DNA from: an uncultured archaeon A07HN63
GTDB taxonomy: Archaea; Halobacteriota; Halobacteria; Halobacteriales; Haloferacaceae
Assembly: GCA_000496215.1 (NCBI GenBank)
Contig: KI543221.1
Coordinates: 19,466-47,512, forward strand
DNA length: 28,047 bases
Direction: 5' to 3'
Below, piece after piece: positions 15,521 to 22,760 of the stretch. Positions within the stretch are counted from its first letter, which is position 1; each line of letters starts with the position of its first letter. The notes beneath the pieces are model-generated. The model saw only the letters and a list, made by a program, of their open reading frames with translations. It was not told the origin of the DNA and searched no databases. The position numbers and the translations under genes are program-made.

Positions 15521-16123
15521 TCAGAGGTCGCCCCATGCGCCCCAGAACCGCTGGAAAGCGGTGATGTGTCCGACCACCGCGAAGAAGACGAGCAGGAGGT
15601 CGATCACACCGAATCCTGCGACGACTGCGCCACCGTAGGCTGCCGCAACGAAGCCGGCGATCCCGATCAGCGCCAGCCTGTCGGCCCGGCCGACGAGCCC
15701 GCCGTAACTCCGGCCGAGGCCGACCGCCTGAATCTGTGTGCCGAGATAGGAGGTCATCAACACGCCCGTGACGGCGAGGAAGCCGAGGGCGAAACTGCCG
15801 ACACCGGCGGCCAGCCCGCCGATGATCGTGAGGTCCGCGTAGCGGTCGATAACGTGATCCAGCAGGTCACCGGCGTCGGAGGCGATCTCCTGCCGGCGGG
15901 CGAGCGCGCCGTCGATGAGGTCGAGCCAGCCGTTGGCGAAGACCAGCAGGCTACCGACGACGTACCACCGCGGCTCGGCCAGCAGAAACCCGCCCGCGGC
16001 CGCCAGCGCGACGCCAAGCGACAGTACGCTCACGCTGTTGGGTGTCAGCCCGACCGTATCGGCGGTGTCGACAAACGGTGTCAGCAGGCGATCAGCCAGC
16101 GGGCGAAGCTTGTCGAGCGTCAT
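15521..16123 (-). CDS. CDP-alcohol phosphatidyltransferase (archaetidylinositol-phosphate synthase type)
   Basis: Integral membrane enzyme of 200 aa that joins CDP-archaeol to an alcohol in ether-lipid head-group synthesis. The family signature is complete: D68xxD71G72xxA75R76, then eight residues, G85, D89 and D93. These are the metal and CDP ligands. About six hydrophobic helices follow the usual order. Its size and its place behind hisC and the AK6-like kinase recall the haloarchaeal gene annotated as archaetidylinositol phosphate synthase, but the acceptor alcohol (inositol phosphate, glycerol phosphate or serine) cannot be settled from the motif. The ATG overlaps the stop of the kinase gene (ATGA), so it is the last gene of an operon. 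Confidence 0.88.
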   Translation of the reverse strand: MTLDKLRPLADRLLTPFVDTADTVGLTPNSVSVLSLGVALAAAGGFLLAEPRWYVVGSLLVFANGWLDLIDGALARRQEIASDAGDLLDHVIDRYADLTIIGGLAAGVGSFALGFLAVTGVLMTSYLGTQIQAVGLGRSYGGLVGRADRLALIGIAGFVAAAYGGAVVAGFGVIDLLLVFFAVVGHITAFQRFWGAWGDL

Positions 16124-16647
16124 CCGACGAGATACCCCGTGAAGTCGACGATCCCGGCCTGTGGCTCGCGGTCGCCGTCTCGCACGGCCCTGATCTCGTC
16201 GGCAACCTCGCTTGGCTCCCGCTCGGTGGTGTCGATCTCGTAGACAGCAGCTTCGCCGTGCTGGTCGACCGCCTCGGAGAGCACCACGTCGAGGGCCTCG
16301 CTCTCGGCGTTCTCGCTTGCTTTCGCGGCTGACTCACCACGGCTTTCGAGTCGGTCCTCCAGCACGGTTGGCTCACATCGCAGGACGACGACGCGATCCG
16401 CCTCGAAGTGGTGCGCGAGATGGGATTCGAGCACCCCGGTCCACTCGCCGATATGGTCGCGGACGGCGTCGAGATCGGTCACCAGCGAGTCGCGGTCGGC
16501 GTCGCGGTCGGTGTAGAGGTCGTGGTCTCGAATGACGTCGTTGAGATGCGTTACCGCTGTCTCGTCCAGCTGGTTCGTCGCGGCTGTCTTGCCCGTGCCG
16601 GGCGTTCCCGTGACGGCAATCCGCTCTGTGGGCGACCCGCCGGTCAC
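16120..16647 (-). CDS. AK6/Fap7-like adenylate kinase family NTPase
   Basis: Small P-loop kinase of 175 aa, related to eukaryotic Fap7/hCINAP, which has adenylate kinase activity and helps late small-subunit ribosome maturation. The P-loop GTPGTGKT is at residues 14-21. A central HIGEWTGVLESHLAHH segment and VVVLRCEP (base/lid region) fit the family, as does the short length without an AK lid insertion. It starts at GTG (16645-16647), overlapping the hisC stop as GTGA, and its own stop overlaps the next ATG. It is the middle gene of a three-gene operon. The link to ribosome biogenesis is family knowledge, not visible here. Confidence 0.88.
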   Translation of the reverse strand: MTGGSPTERIAVTGTPGTGKTAATNQLDETAVTHLNDVIRDHDLYTDRDADRDSLVTDLDAVRDHIGEWTGVLESHLAHHFEADRVVVLRCEPTVLEDRLESRGESAAKASENAESEALDVVLSEAVDQHGEAAVYEIDTTEREPSEVADEIRAVRDGDREPQAGIVDFTGYLVG

Positions 16648-17732
16648 GTCGGCGTCACCTCGGCGAGAACCCCGTTCAGCGTCTCGACGGCGGTTTTCGT
16701 TTCCTCGCGGGTGCCACAGGAGATCCGCACACAGCCCGGCAGCCCGAAGCTACTGCAGTCGCGGATGATGACACCGGCTCGCTGGCTTGCCTCGGCCACC
16801 CGGCCTGCATCGCCGACATCGGCCAGCACGAAGTTGGCCGCGCTGTCGAACGTCGGCGCGTCGAGTTCCCGCTGCATGTACTCGCGGGCCCACTGCGCGG
16901 AGTCGACTGACTGCTCGACGTGTTCGTCGTCGTCGAGGGCGGCGAGTGCGGCCCGGCAGGCGACCTCGTTGGCCGCGAACGGGGTGTTGACTCGTGCGTA
17001 GGCGTCAGCCCACGACTCGGGGACGGCGGCGTAGCCGATCCGCAGCCCGGCGAGGCCGTAGGCCTTCGAGAACGTCCGGAGGACGGCGAGATTGTCGTAC
17101 TCGTCGAGCAGCCCGATACTGCTCGGCTGCTCTGAGTACTCGCCGTAGGCCTCGTCGACGACGACCAGCGTCTCGTCGTCGACCTCGCCGAGGAGCGTCC
17201 TGATCTCGGCGCGCGTCCACTCGGTGCCGGTGGGATTGTGCGGCGACGTGACGTGGACGATGCGCTCGCCGTCGTAGGCATCGAGCACCATCTCGGGCGT
17301 CTGCTCGAACCCCTCGGCCTTCGAGAGCTCGTACTCGGTGATCTCGCCGTGGTGGTGGCGCGTGCTCATCCGGTAGTACGAGAAGCCGGGCGACGGGACG
17401 AGCACCCTGTCTCCGGGTTCGAGCATCGCCCGCGAGAGGTAATCGATCGCGCCGTCGGCACCGGGTGAGACCCAGATCTGCTCGCTGGTGCAGTCCCACC
17501 TGCTGGCCAGTTTCTCGGTGAGGTCGGTGTGGGAGGCCTTGGGATAGATATGGAGGCCGTCGTCGGCCTGCTGGTGGACGGCCTCGACGGCCTTCGGGCT
17601 GGAGCCGTGGGGGTTTTCGTTCGAGGAGAGTTTGATGAGGTCGGCCGGATCGAGATCGAGGTCGCGGGCGACTTCCTCGATTCCCCGCCCCGGCACGTAC
17701 GGGCTGGTCGCTGAGAGGTCCCGCGGTTGCAT
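16644..17732 (-). CDS. hisC: Histidinol-phosphate aminotransferase
   Basis: PLP-dependent fold-type I aminotransferase (362 aa) for the histidinol-phosphate step of histidine synthesis. Visible: substrate loop LSSNENPHG (about residues 36-44), SPHNPTG with PLP-contact N166, D193 (VVVDEAYGEY), the PLP-binding Lys 223 (RTFSKAYGLAG) and a C-terminal arginine region (RISCGTREE). I start at the ATG at 17730-17732 (MQPRDLSATSPYVPG), the standard HisC beginning, with CTTAAG 25-30 nt upstream as TATA element. The frame is open to 17834, but the extra residues would overlap the divergent PTPS gene. First gene of the operon hisC - AK6-like - CDP-alcohol transferase. Confidence 0.94.
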   Translation of the reverse strand: MQPRDLSATSPYVPGRGIEEVARDLDLDPADLIKLSSNENPHGSSPKAVEAVHQQADDGLHIYPKASHTDLTEKLASRWDCTSEQIWVSPGADGAIDYLSRAMLEPGDRVLVPSPGFSYYRMSTRHHHGEITEYELSKAEGFEQTPEMVLDAYDGERIVHVTSPHNPTGTEWTRAEIRTLLGEVDDETLVVVDEAYGEYSEQPSSIGLLDEYDNLAVLRTFSKAYGLAGLRIGYAAVPESWADAYARVNTPFAANEVACRAALAALDDDEHVEQSVDSAQWAREYMQRELDAPTFDSAANFVLADVGDAGRVAEASQRAGVIIRDCSSFGLPGCVRISCGTREETKTAVETLNGVLAEVTPT

Positions 17733-17756
17733 ACCCGGTGAGAGCGGCCCGCGGTC

Positions 17757-17762
17757 CTTAAG
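17757..17762 (-). promoter_or_regulatory. TATA-like promoter of the hisC operon
   Basis: CTTAAG lies 25-30 nt before the hisC ATG, fitting a leaderless transcript. The divergent PTPS-like gene starts about 50 nt further away, so the two promoters are back to back. Confidence 0.5.
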
Positions 17763-17814
17763 CGTGCTTACACCAGGCTTCAGATTTAGGTAGCTCCCGC
17801 CCGTGGATGGTGAT

Positions 17815-18192
17815 ATGTATTCGACGACTGTCACGACGGCGTTCGTTGCACAGCACTATCTCACGGTTCCGAACCCGGGTCCCGAGGGCGAGCCACACTC
17901 CCACCACTACGGGATCGAACTCACGTTCCGCGGCCCGGAGCTCAACGAGTACGACTATCTGGTCGATATCGACGACGCCGAGGCGGCACTCGACGACCTC
18001 GCCGACCGCTATCGGGACGAACGGCTCAACGATCTGCCGGAGTTCGCGGGGTACAACCCGAGCGTGGAGCGGTTCGCTCGCGTGATCTTCGACCGCGTGA
18101 CCGACATCGTCACCGACGAGACCGTCACCGAGCTGGCTGTCACCGTCTGGGAGGACGACGAGGCGTCAGCCGCCTACGATGCCGCGGTATGA
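17815..18192 (+). CDS. 6-pyruvoyl/6-carboxy-tetrahydropterin synthase family protein (QueD/PTPS-like)
   Basis: Small T-fold enzyme of 125 aa. The zinc-binding histidines are visible at H14 (FVAQHYL) and H28/H30 (PHSHHYG), followed by the conserved YDYLVDIDDAEAALDDL segment and a C-terminal VTVWEDDEASAAY stretch with the conserved Glu. The catalytic Cys that normally sits four residues before the second zinc His is absent; that position is E24 (PEGEPHSHHY). A Glu there is a mark of PTPS-III-like enzymes. The family includes QueD (preQ0/archaeosine) and pterin enzymes. I chose the ATG at 17815 over one at 17803, because AGATTTAGG lies at leaderless distance only for the former. It is divergent from hisC and leads into the methyltransferase gene. 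Confidence 0.8.
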   Translation: MYSTTVTTAFVAQHYLTVPNPGPEGEPHSHHYGIELTFRGPELNEYDYLVDIDDAEAALDDLADRYRDERLNDLPEFAGYNPSVERFARVIFDRVTDIVTDETVTELAVTVWEDDEASAAYDAAV

Positions 18193-18247
18193 TCGTTCTT
18201 CACTCGCCGCCAGTCCACCCGGCTGGCTGGCGCAGGAGCGCGTTCCC

Positions 18248-18255
18248 GGAGGTGA
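18248..18255 (+). promoter_or_regulatory. Strong Shine-Dalgarno site deciding a GTG start
   Basis: GGAGGTGA, complementary to the 3' end of archaeal 16S rRNA, with its GGAGG core six bases before the GTG at 18259. Such a site is notable where most neighbours look leaderless. It supports both the GTG start and co-transcription with the upstream PTPS-like gene. Confidence 0.65.
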
Positions 18256-18258
18256 CTC

Positions 18259-19179
18259 GTGACTAACTTCCAGCGATACCTGCGGGCCAAGCGAGCCATC
18301 GACGACCGGTCGTTAGACCGCCGGCTCGTCGGGCTACTGCGCGATCGATTAGCCACCCGTGCACAGGCCACAGACGGTCCGGTTCGGATTCTCGAAATCG
18401 GAGCCGGCGTCGGGACGATGGTGACCCGTGCCGTGGAGTGGGATCTGCTTCCAGCGGGCGAGATTCACTACACGGCCGTCGATATCGAGGCGGCAAACAT
18501 CGACGCTCTCCCGCGGCATCTCCGCGAGTGGGCCAGTGATCGGGACACAACTGTCTCGACGGGCGAGGACACAACGGCGTCGACGGGTGACTCGATCGTG
18601 CTGGACACGTCAGAATCGCAGATAACGGTTGAGCCGGTCGTCGCTGAGGCGGTCGACTACGCCGATCAAACGGCGACTGCGTACGATCTCCTTGTCGGCG
18701 CTGCCCTGCTCGATCTGCTCGATCTCGACCAGCTTGACCCGTTGCTCGGCTGTCTCGCGCCTGGCGGCTGCTACTACTTCCCGATCACGTTCGATGGGGC
18801 GACCCGGTTCCGACCCGCACATCCGGCCGACAGCGAGGTCGAACGGCTCTACCACAGCCACATGGATCGCAAACCGGGCGGCTCCAGTCAGGCGGGCGAC
18901 GACCTGCTGGCACGGCTGCAACAGCACGACGGCGGCTCGATTCTCGGGGCGGCCGGTTCGGACTGGATCGTCAGACCGGCCGACGGCGCGTACCCCGACG
19001 ACGAGGCGTACTTCCTCTCGCATATTCTGGGCACAGTAGAGACGGCACTCGGCGAACTCGACGAGGAGATCACGGTTGATCTCGACGACTGGCTATCCCA
19101 CCGCCGCGACCAACTCGACGCCGGTGAACTCATCTATCTCACCCACCAGCTCGACATTCTGGGTCAGATCGACGGCTGA
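18259..19179 (+). CDS. Class I SAM-dependent methyltransferase
   Basis: Rossmann-fold methyltransferase of 306 aa. The SAM-binding motif I is LEIGAGVGTM (residues 45-54) and the motif II acid is D75 (YTAVDIEAAN). A motif IV-like segment, AYDLLVGAALLDLLDLDQL, starts near residue 135. The C-terminal third (about 195-306) is a separate acidic helical region with no known signature. An acidic insert at about 95-120 is probably a loop. The substrate cannot be read from the sequence. It starts at GTG behind a strong Shine-Dalgarno site and follows the PTPS-like gene by 66 nt, so a two-gene operon is likely. It converges on the FAH-family gene with 6 nt between stops. Confidence 0.83.
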   Translation: MTNFQRYLRAKRAIDDRSLDRRLVGLLRDRLATRAQATDGPVRILEIGAGVGTMVTRAVEWDLLPAGEIHYTAVDIEAANIDALPRHLREWASDRDTTVSTGEDTTASTGDSIVLDTSESQITVEPVVAEAVDYADQTATAYDLLVGAALLDLLDLDQLDPLLGCLAPGGCYYFPITFDGATRFRPAHPADSEVERLYHSHMDRKPGGSSQAGDDLLARLQQHDGGSILGAAGSDWIVRPADGAYPDDEAYFLSHILGTVETALGELDEEITVDLDDWLSHRRDQLDAGELIYLTHQLDILGQIDG

Positions 19180-19185
19180 TCGGCG

Positions 19186-19923
19186 TTACGCGTCAGGAAT
19201 CGTCACATCGTGTTCCAGCGTCCCGATCCCCTCGATCTCGATTTCGACGTGATCGCCGTCGGCAAGCGGTCCCACACCCGCCGGCGTCCCGGTCGAGATC
19301 ACATCGCCGGGCTCCAGCGTCATGTACGCAGTGACCTCGGCGATCAACTCGGGCACCGAGAACACGAACCGGTCGATACTCGCGGCCTGCTGCTGATCGC
19401 CGTTGACCCGCAACTCGATGGTCGCGTCATCGGGAACCTCGTCGGGCGTCGCCACCACCGGGCCGAGCGGCGCGGCGTTGTCGAAGGCCTTGCCGCGCAC
19501 CCAGTTTTGCTCCCGTGACTGGTCGTCACGATTCGAGAGGTCGTTGAGACAGGTGTAGCCCCTGACGACATCCATCGCCTCGTCGGCGTCGACGTGGCGG
19601 CACTGTTCGTCGATGACGACGGCGAGTTCGGCCTCCCACTCGATCCGCTCCTTGTCGGCCGGGAGCCGCACCGTCGAGTCGGGCGCAGCGACGGTGTTCG
19701 GCGGTTTGAGAAAGAGCAACGGCCGGTCGGGTACGGATTCGTCGCGTTCGGCGGCGTGATCGGCGTAGTTGCGCCCGACACAGACGATCTTGCTCGGCTC
19801 ACACGGTGGCAACACGTCGACGGCGTCGATGTTGTACTGCCGGTCGCCGAAGCTGACTGTCCCACCACTGTGCGTTCCGCGGCGCACGCTACCTGCCGGA
19901 TCACGAACCCGAATGTGCTGCAT
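19186..19923 (-). CDS. Fumarylacetoacetate hydrolase family enzyme
   Basis: FAH-superfamily enzyme of 245 aa, which usually hydrolyses or decarboxylates beta-diketo or oxalo-type acids in aromatic or sugar acid catabolism. Metal ligands are visible as E97 and E99 (RIEWEAELAVVI) and D128 (CLNDLSNRD). The core also shows CVGRNYADHA, LFLKPPNT, a WVRGKAFDNAAPLGP segment and the late STGTPAGVG loop. Members include acylpyruvases, oxaloacetate decarboxylases and 2-hydroxyhepta-2,4-diene-1,7-dioate isomerases, and sequence alone does not separate them. It is divergent from the MBL-fold hydrolase gene with about 107 nt between starts. No catabolic partners lie nearby, so a general acylpyruvase-like housekeeping role is likeliest. 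Confidence 0.9.
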   Translation of the reverse strand: MQHIRVRDPAGSVRRGTHSGGTVSFGDRQYNIDAVDVLPPCEPSKIVCVGRNYADHAAERDESVPDRPLLFLKPPNTVAAPDSTVRLPADKERIEWEAELAVVIDEQCRHVDADEAMDVVRGYTCLNDLSNRDDQSREQNWVRGKAFDNAAPLGPVVATPDEVPDDATIELRVNGDQQQAASIDRFVFSVPELIAEVTAYMTLEPGDVISTGTPAGVGPLADGDHVEIEIEGIGTLEHDVTIPDA

Positions 19924-19993
19924 ACCAGCTTTCGGGCGAGGGCGTCAAAACCGCTTCCGGTAGCGTGACCGGGCGGGCGACGGTCACGGCCGA

Positions 19994-20002
19994 GATTTAA
20001 TG
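19994..20002 (+). promoter_or_regulatory. TATA-like promoter of the MBL-fold hydrolase gene
   Basis: GATTTAATG, 29-37 nt before the ATG at 20031. It would give a transcript with a leader of only a few bases. Confidence 0.45.
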
Positions 20003-20030
20003 TGATTGCTCCCGGTAGATTGAGTCGACT

Positions 20031-20756
20031 ATGTCGCTCGAACTCACCTACCACGGCCACTCGGCATGGCACGTCGCCGTTGGCGACACGACCCTGCTTA
20101 TCGACCCGTTTTTCGACAACGCCCACACCGATCTCGACCCTGCGGCTGTCGAGACGCCGGATTACGTGTTGCTCACGCACGGCCATGCCGATCACATCGG
20201 CCACGCTGAACACTTCTCGGACGCGACGCTGGTTGCCACGCCCGAGATCGTCAGCTACGCACAGGCCGAACTCGGCTTCGATGAGGCTGTCGGCGGTATC
20301 GGCATGAACCTCGGCGGCACCGTCGAATGCGGCGACGCGTTCGTCTCGATGGTCCGGGCCGACCACACCAACGGCATCAACACCGACCACGAGTACGAGG
20401 GCGGGATGCCCGCCGGCTTCGTGATCGGCGACGCCGAACCGGCCAGCGACAGCGACGCGACGAGCTTCTACCACGCCGGCGACACAAGCCTGATGAGCGA
20501 GATGCAGGACGTGATCGGCCCGTATCTCGATCCCGACGCCGCGGCGGTCCCCATCGGCGACCACTTCACGATGGGACCGTGGCAGGCTGCCGTCGCCGTC
20601 GAGTGGCTCGGCGTCGATCACGCCTTCCCGATGCATTACGACACGTTCCCGCCGATCGAGGTCGATACCGACGAGTGGGTCAGCGAGATCGAGGCCAGCG
20701 ACGGCGACGCGGCTGCACACGTCCTCGATGGCGAGGAATCGGTCGTCATCGAATAG
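20031..20756 (+). CDS. Metallo-beta-lactamase fold hydrolase (UPF0173 type)
   Basis: Predicted metal-dependent hydrolase of 241 aa. It has the MBL metal motif HGHADH (H50, H52, D54, H55), then ADHTN, the AGDTSL aspartate (near 150) and the late MHYDTFPP histidine. The start MSLELTYHGHSAWHV and the overall length match the UPF0173 family, widespread in archaea and bacteria and without a settled substrate. A short acidic haloarchaeal insert (AEPASDSDATS) interrupts one loop. Its stop is 9 nt from that of the small convergent gene at 20766. Confidence 0.92.
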   Translation: MSLELTYHGHSAWHVAVGDTTLLIDPFFDNAHTDLDPAAVETPDYVLLTHGHADHIGHAEHFSDATLVATPEIVSYAQAELGFDEAVGGIGMNLGGTVECGDAFVSMVRADHTNGINTDHEYEGGMPAGFVIGDAEPASDSDATSFYHAGDTSLMSEMQDVIGPYLDPDAAAVPIGDHFTMGPWQAAVAVEWLGVDHAFPMHYDTFPPIEVDTDEWVSEIEASDGDAAAHVLDGEESVVIE

Positions 20757-20765
20757 CCGCCGCTC

Positions 20766-20909
20766 TTAGGATAGCGACTCCACGTCCGGCTCCGGCTGCC
20801 GGTACTCGATCGCAATCTCGTCGCAGGACGGATCATCCGACTCCTGATCCGTGGTTTCTGCTGTCGGTCGGTCAGCCCCGAGCACGCACGATGCATCTCC
20901 GTGTTCCAT
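20766..20909 (-). CDS. Small acidic protein (47 aa), unknown
   Basis: A short gene I do not recognise. It encodes 47 residues starting MEHGDASCVLGADRP and ending EPDVESLS, with two Cys and strong Asp/Glu bias typical of real haloarchaeal proteins. The adjacent frames give Arg/Ser-rich nonsense. The case rests on the promoter: TTTTATATT on the minus strand lies 23-31 nt before the ATG, the exact leaderless spacing seen for other genes here. It sits between the MBL-fold hydrolase (convergent, 9 nt away) and the HAD gene. No membrane segment or zinc-finger pair is present. It could be a small regulator or binding protein. Confidence 0.5.
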   Translation of the reverse strand: MEHGDASCVLGADRPTAETTDQESDDPSCDEIAIEYRQPEPDVESLS

Positions 20910-20931
20910 ATCCGGGCACACGCAATTCGTG

Positions 20932-20940
20932 AATATAAAA
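20932..20940 (-). promoter_or_regulatory. Near-consensus TATA box of the 47-aa gene
   Basis: Minus strand TTTTATATT in otherwise GC-rich sequence, 23-31 nt before the small gene's ATG. The element is partly symmetric and could also serve the plus strand, but no gene is evident there. Confidence 0.6.
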
Positions 20941-21047
20941 TTATGTCAGACATTGGCACCCTGCGGCGGCCGGCTGGGGCGTTATTACAGTCTCCGGACA
21001 CTCTACACGCACCGTCCCGTCACCCGCTCCTGAAACTGACCAGCCGA

Positions 21048-21851
21048 CTACCCAGCATAGCGGTCAGCCGTTCCTGCGATGACCGCATCGAGATCGGCCA
21101 GTGAGTCAAGCACGTAGTCGGGCGTTGTTGGCGACTCGGCCACATCTTGGCGGTCGCTGATGCCGGTCGTCACCAGCACGGTCGTCATCCCGGTGTCGGC
21201 ACCGAGTTCGATATCGGTGTTCAGACGGTCGCCAACGACGAGGCACGCCGCCGGCGACACGCCGAGATAATCGAGCACTCGCCGTCGCGCCGCAGCCGAT
21301 GGCTTCCCGCAGATCACGTCCACCGACCGCCCGACGACGCCCTCGATGGCGTTGATAACCGCGCCTGATCCGGGTCGGTCGGGGCCGTCCGCGGGGATCA
21401 CCCGGTCGGGATCAGTTCCGACGAAGGCCGTGTCGTCGTCGACGGCGATGATGGCATCGCACAGCGTGTCGTAATCGAACTCGTAGCTCAGCGAGCCGAC
21501 CACCACATCGGCGGCGCGCGGCTCGGTCGTCAGCGAGAGTCCGGCGTCGGCGAGCTGCGTCCGCAGACCGTCGGCACCGATCACAAACAGGTCGGCGTCG
21601 GCGTGTTCGTCACTGAGATACCGGGTTGTCAGCGTCCCGGCGGTAAACACCGCTTCGGCGTCGACGGTCAATCCCGCCTCGGCGAACCGCTCCTCGTAGG
21701 CGGCCGGCCGTGCGGTCGGGTTGTTCGAGAGAAACGCGCGGTCGAGTCCGGCGTCGGCCGCCGCACGGAGCCCATCGTCCGCGCCGGGAATCGGGTCGGC
21801 CTCGCGAACGACGGTGCCATCGACATCGAAAATGATCCCCTGATAGCTCAT
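21048..21851 (-). CDS. HAD-superfamily phosphatase, NagD/class IIA type
   Basis: Phosphatase of 267 aa. Motif I is FDVDGT (nucleophile D9, acid D11), motif II SNNPT (S42), motif III Lys in CGKPS and motif IV GDRLNTDI. The large cap between motifs II and III marks class IIA (NagD/4-nitrophenylphosphatase/phosphoglycolate phosphatase-like). A possible substrate is a sugar phosphate or phosphoglycolate, but a pterin or nucleotide phosphate is also conceivable given the GTP cyclohydrolase gene divergent to it 104 nt away. The ATG at 21849-21851 begins directly with the first beta strand (MSYQGIIFDVDG), which supports this start. Confidence 0.9.
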   Translation of the reverse strand: MSYQGIIFDVDGTVVREADPIPGADDGLRAAADAGLDRAFLSNNPTARPAAYEERFAEAGLTVDAEAVFTAGTLTTRYLSDEHADADLFVIGADGLRTQLADAGLSLTTEPRAADVVVGSLSYEFDYDTLCDAIIAVDDDTAFVGTDPDRVIPADGPDRPGSGAVINAIEGVVGRSVDVICGKPSAAARRRVLDYLGVSPAACLVVGDRLNTDIELGADTGMTTVLVTTGISDRQDVAESPTTPDYVLDSLADLDAVIAGTADRYAG

Positions 21852-21954
21852 ATATCGATCTCCGCACCCGGTCCCGTTGAAACGCTCGATTCCCCGTCGC
21901 TATCGGGTCAGCAGAACAGAAAGACACTAACTTGCGGATCACATAATAGGGTTC

Positions 21955-22731
21955 GTGCCGACCCAGCTTACCCTTATCCAAATCGACAACTATGGTCCGT
22001 GGACGGTCACCCCGGAACCGCGCCGTGAGATGGATCTTCAGACCATGCAGTCGCGACTGTACGCCGACATCGCCCAGTTCCTCGGCCACCGCGACGGCTA
22101 CGTCTTCTTCAGCCGGTTCGACAACATGATCGCCGTCACCAACGGGCTCGACGAGGCCAGCCACAGGGCCCTGCAGGAGACGATTCGCAACCGATACCCG
22201 GTCACCATCAGCCTCGGGGTCGGGACCGCCGACACGCCGGCGGTCGCCCTCGACGAGGCAACCGAGCAGATTCAGGCCGCGGGCAGCGCACAGGACGAGT
22301 CCCGGACCGAGGTGCTGGCCGGGTCGTTCCTCGACACCCCTGCCGACTCGACGCTCAACATCGCGCATTTCGATGTCAACGACGCCACCGGCAAGTACAC
22401 CGATCAGCTCAACGAGTTCGACTCGTTTATCCAGATCGAGCGCGGCTACGCCTCGCTGATGGAGCACATGCGCGAGGCCCACGGCGCGCTGTCGTTCTTC
22501 GTCGGCGGCGACAACGTGATCGCGACCTGTCCTGAGCTCTCGCCGGGCGAGTATCAGGCCGCTATCGATCACGTCGGCGACGATGTCGGTGTCGAACTGA
22601 AGGTGGGCGTCGGCCGCGGTGTCACGCCGCACGAGGCCGGGTACGCCGCCAAACACGCCCTCGAAGACTGCCGGTTCGACGGCACGACCGTCGAGTTCGA
22701 CACCCCACACGCCGCGACCGGAGACGACTGA
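21955..22731 (+). CDS. arfA: GTP cyclohydrolase III
   Basis: Archaeal GTP cyclohydrolase III (258 aa), which opens GTP to 2-amino-5-formylamino-6-ribosylamino-pyrimidinone phosphate, the first step toward archaeal riboflavin and coenzyme F420. The family start QLTLIQIDNYGPWTVTPEPR and MQSRLYADIAQF are distinctive. Two ferredoxin-like halves related to nucleotide cyclases are seen, with metal/nucleotide segments FFSRFDNMIAV and FFVGGDNVIAT at matching positions in each half. It starts at GTG; no other in-frame start keeps the conserved N-terminus. The downstream dehydrogenase gene begins 29 nt after the stop, so the two are probably co-transcribed. Confidence 0.93.
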   Translation: MPTQLTLIQIDNYGPWTVTPEPRREMDLQTMQSRLYADIAQFLGHRDGYVFFSRFDNMIAVTNGLDEASHRALQETIRNRYPVTISLGVGTADTPAVALDEATEQIQAAGSAQDESRTEVLAGSFLDTPADSTLNIAHFDVNDATGKYTDQLNEFDSFIQIERGYASLMEHMREAHGALSFFVGGDNVIATCPELSPGEYQAAIDHVGDDVGVELKVGVGRGVTPHEAGYAAKHALEDCRFDGTTVEFDTPHAATGDD

Positions 22732-22760
22732 GATGGCTCGCCTCGATCGACCCGACACCC

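Noticed and set aside
19344..20720. 458-codon minus-strand frame across the FAH and MBL-fold genes
   Set aside because: It covers parts of two real genes; its composition changes abruptly at their junction and the second half is Arg/Ser/Thr nonsense.
21610..22758. 382-codon minus-strand frame opposite GTP cyclohydrolase III
   Set aside because: Shadow frame; its end also overlaps the HAD gene in another frame.
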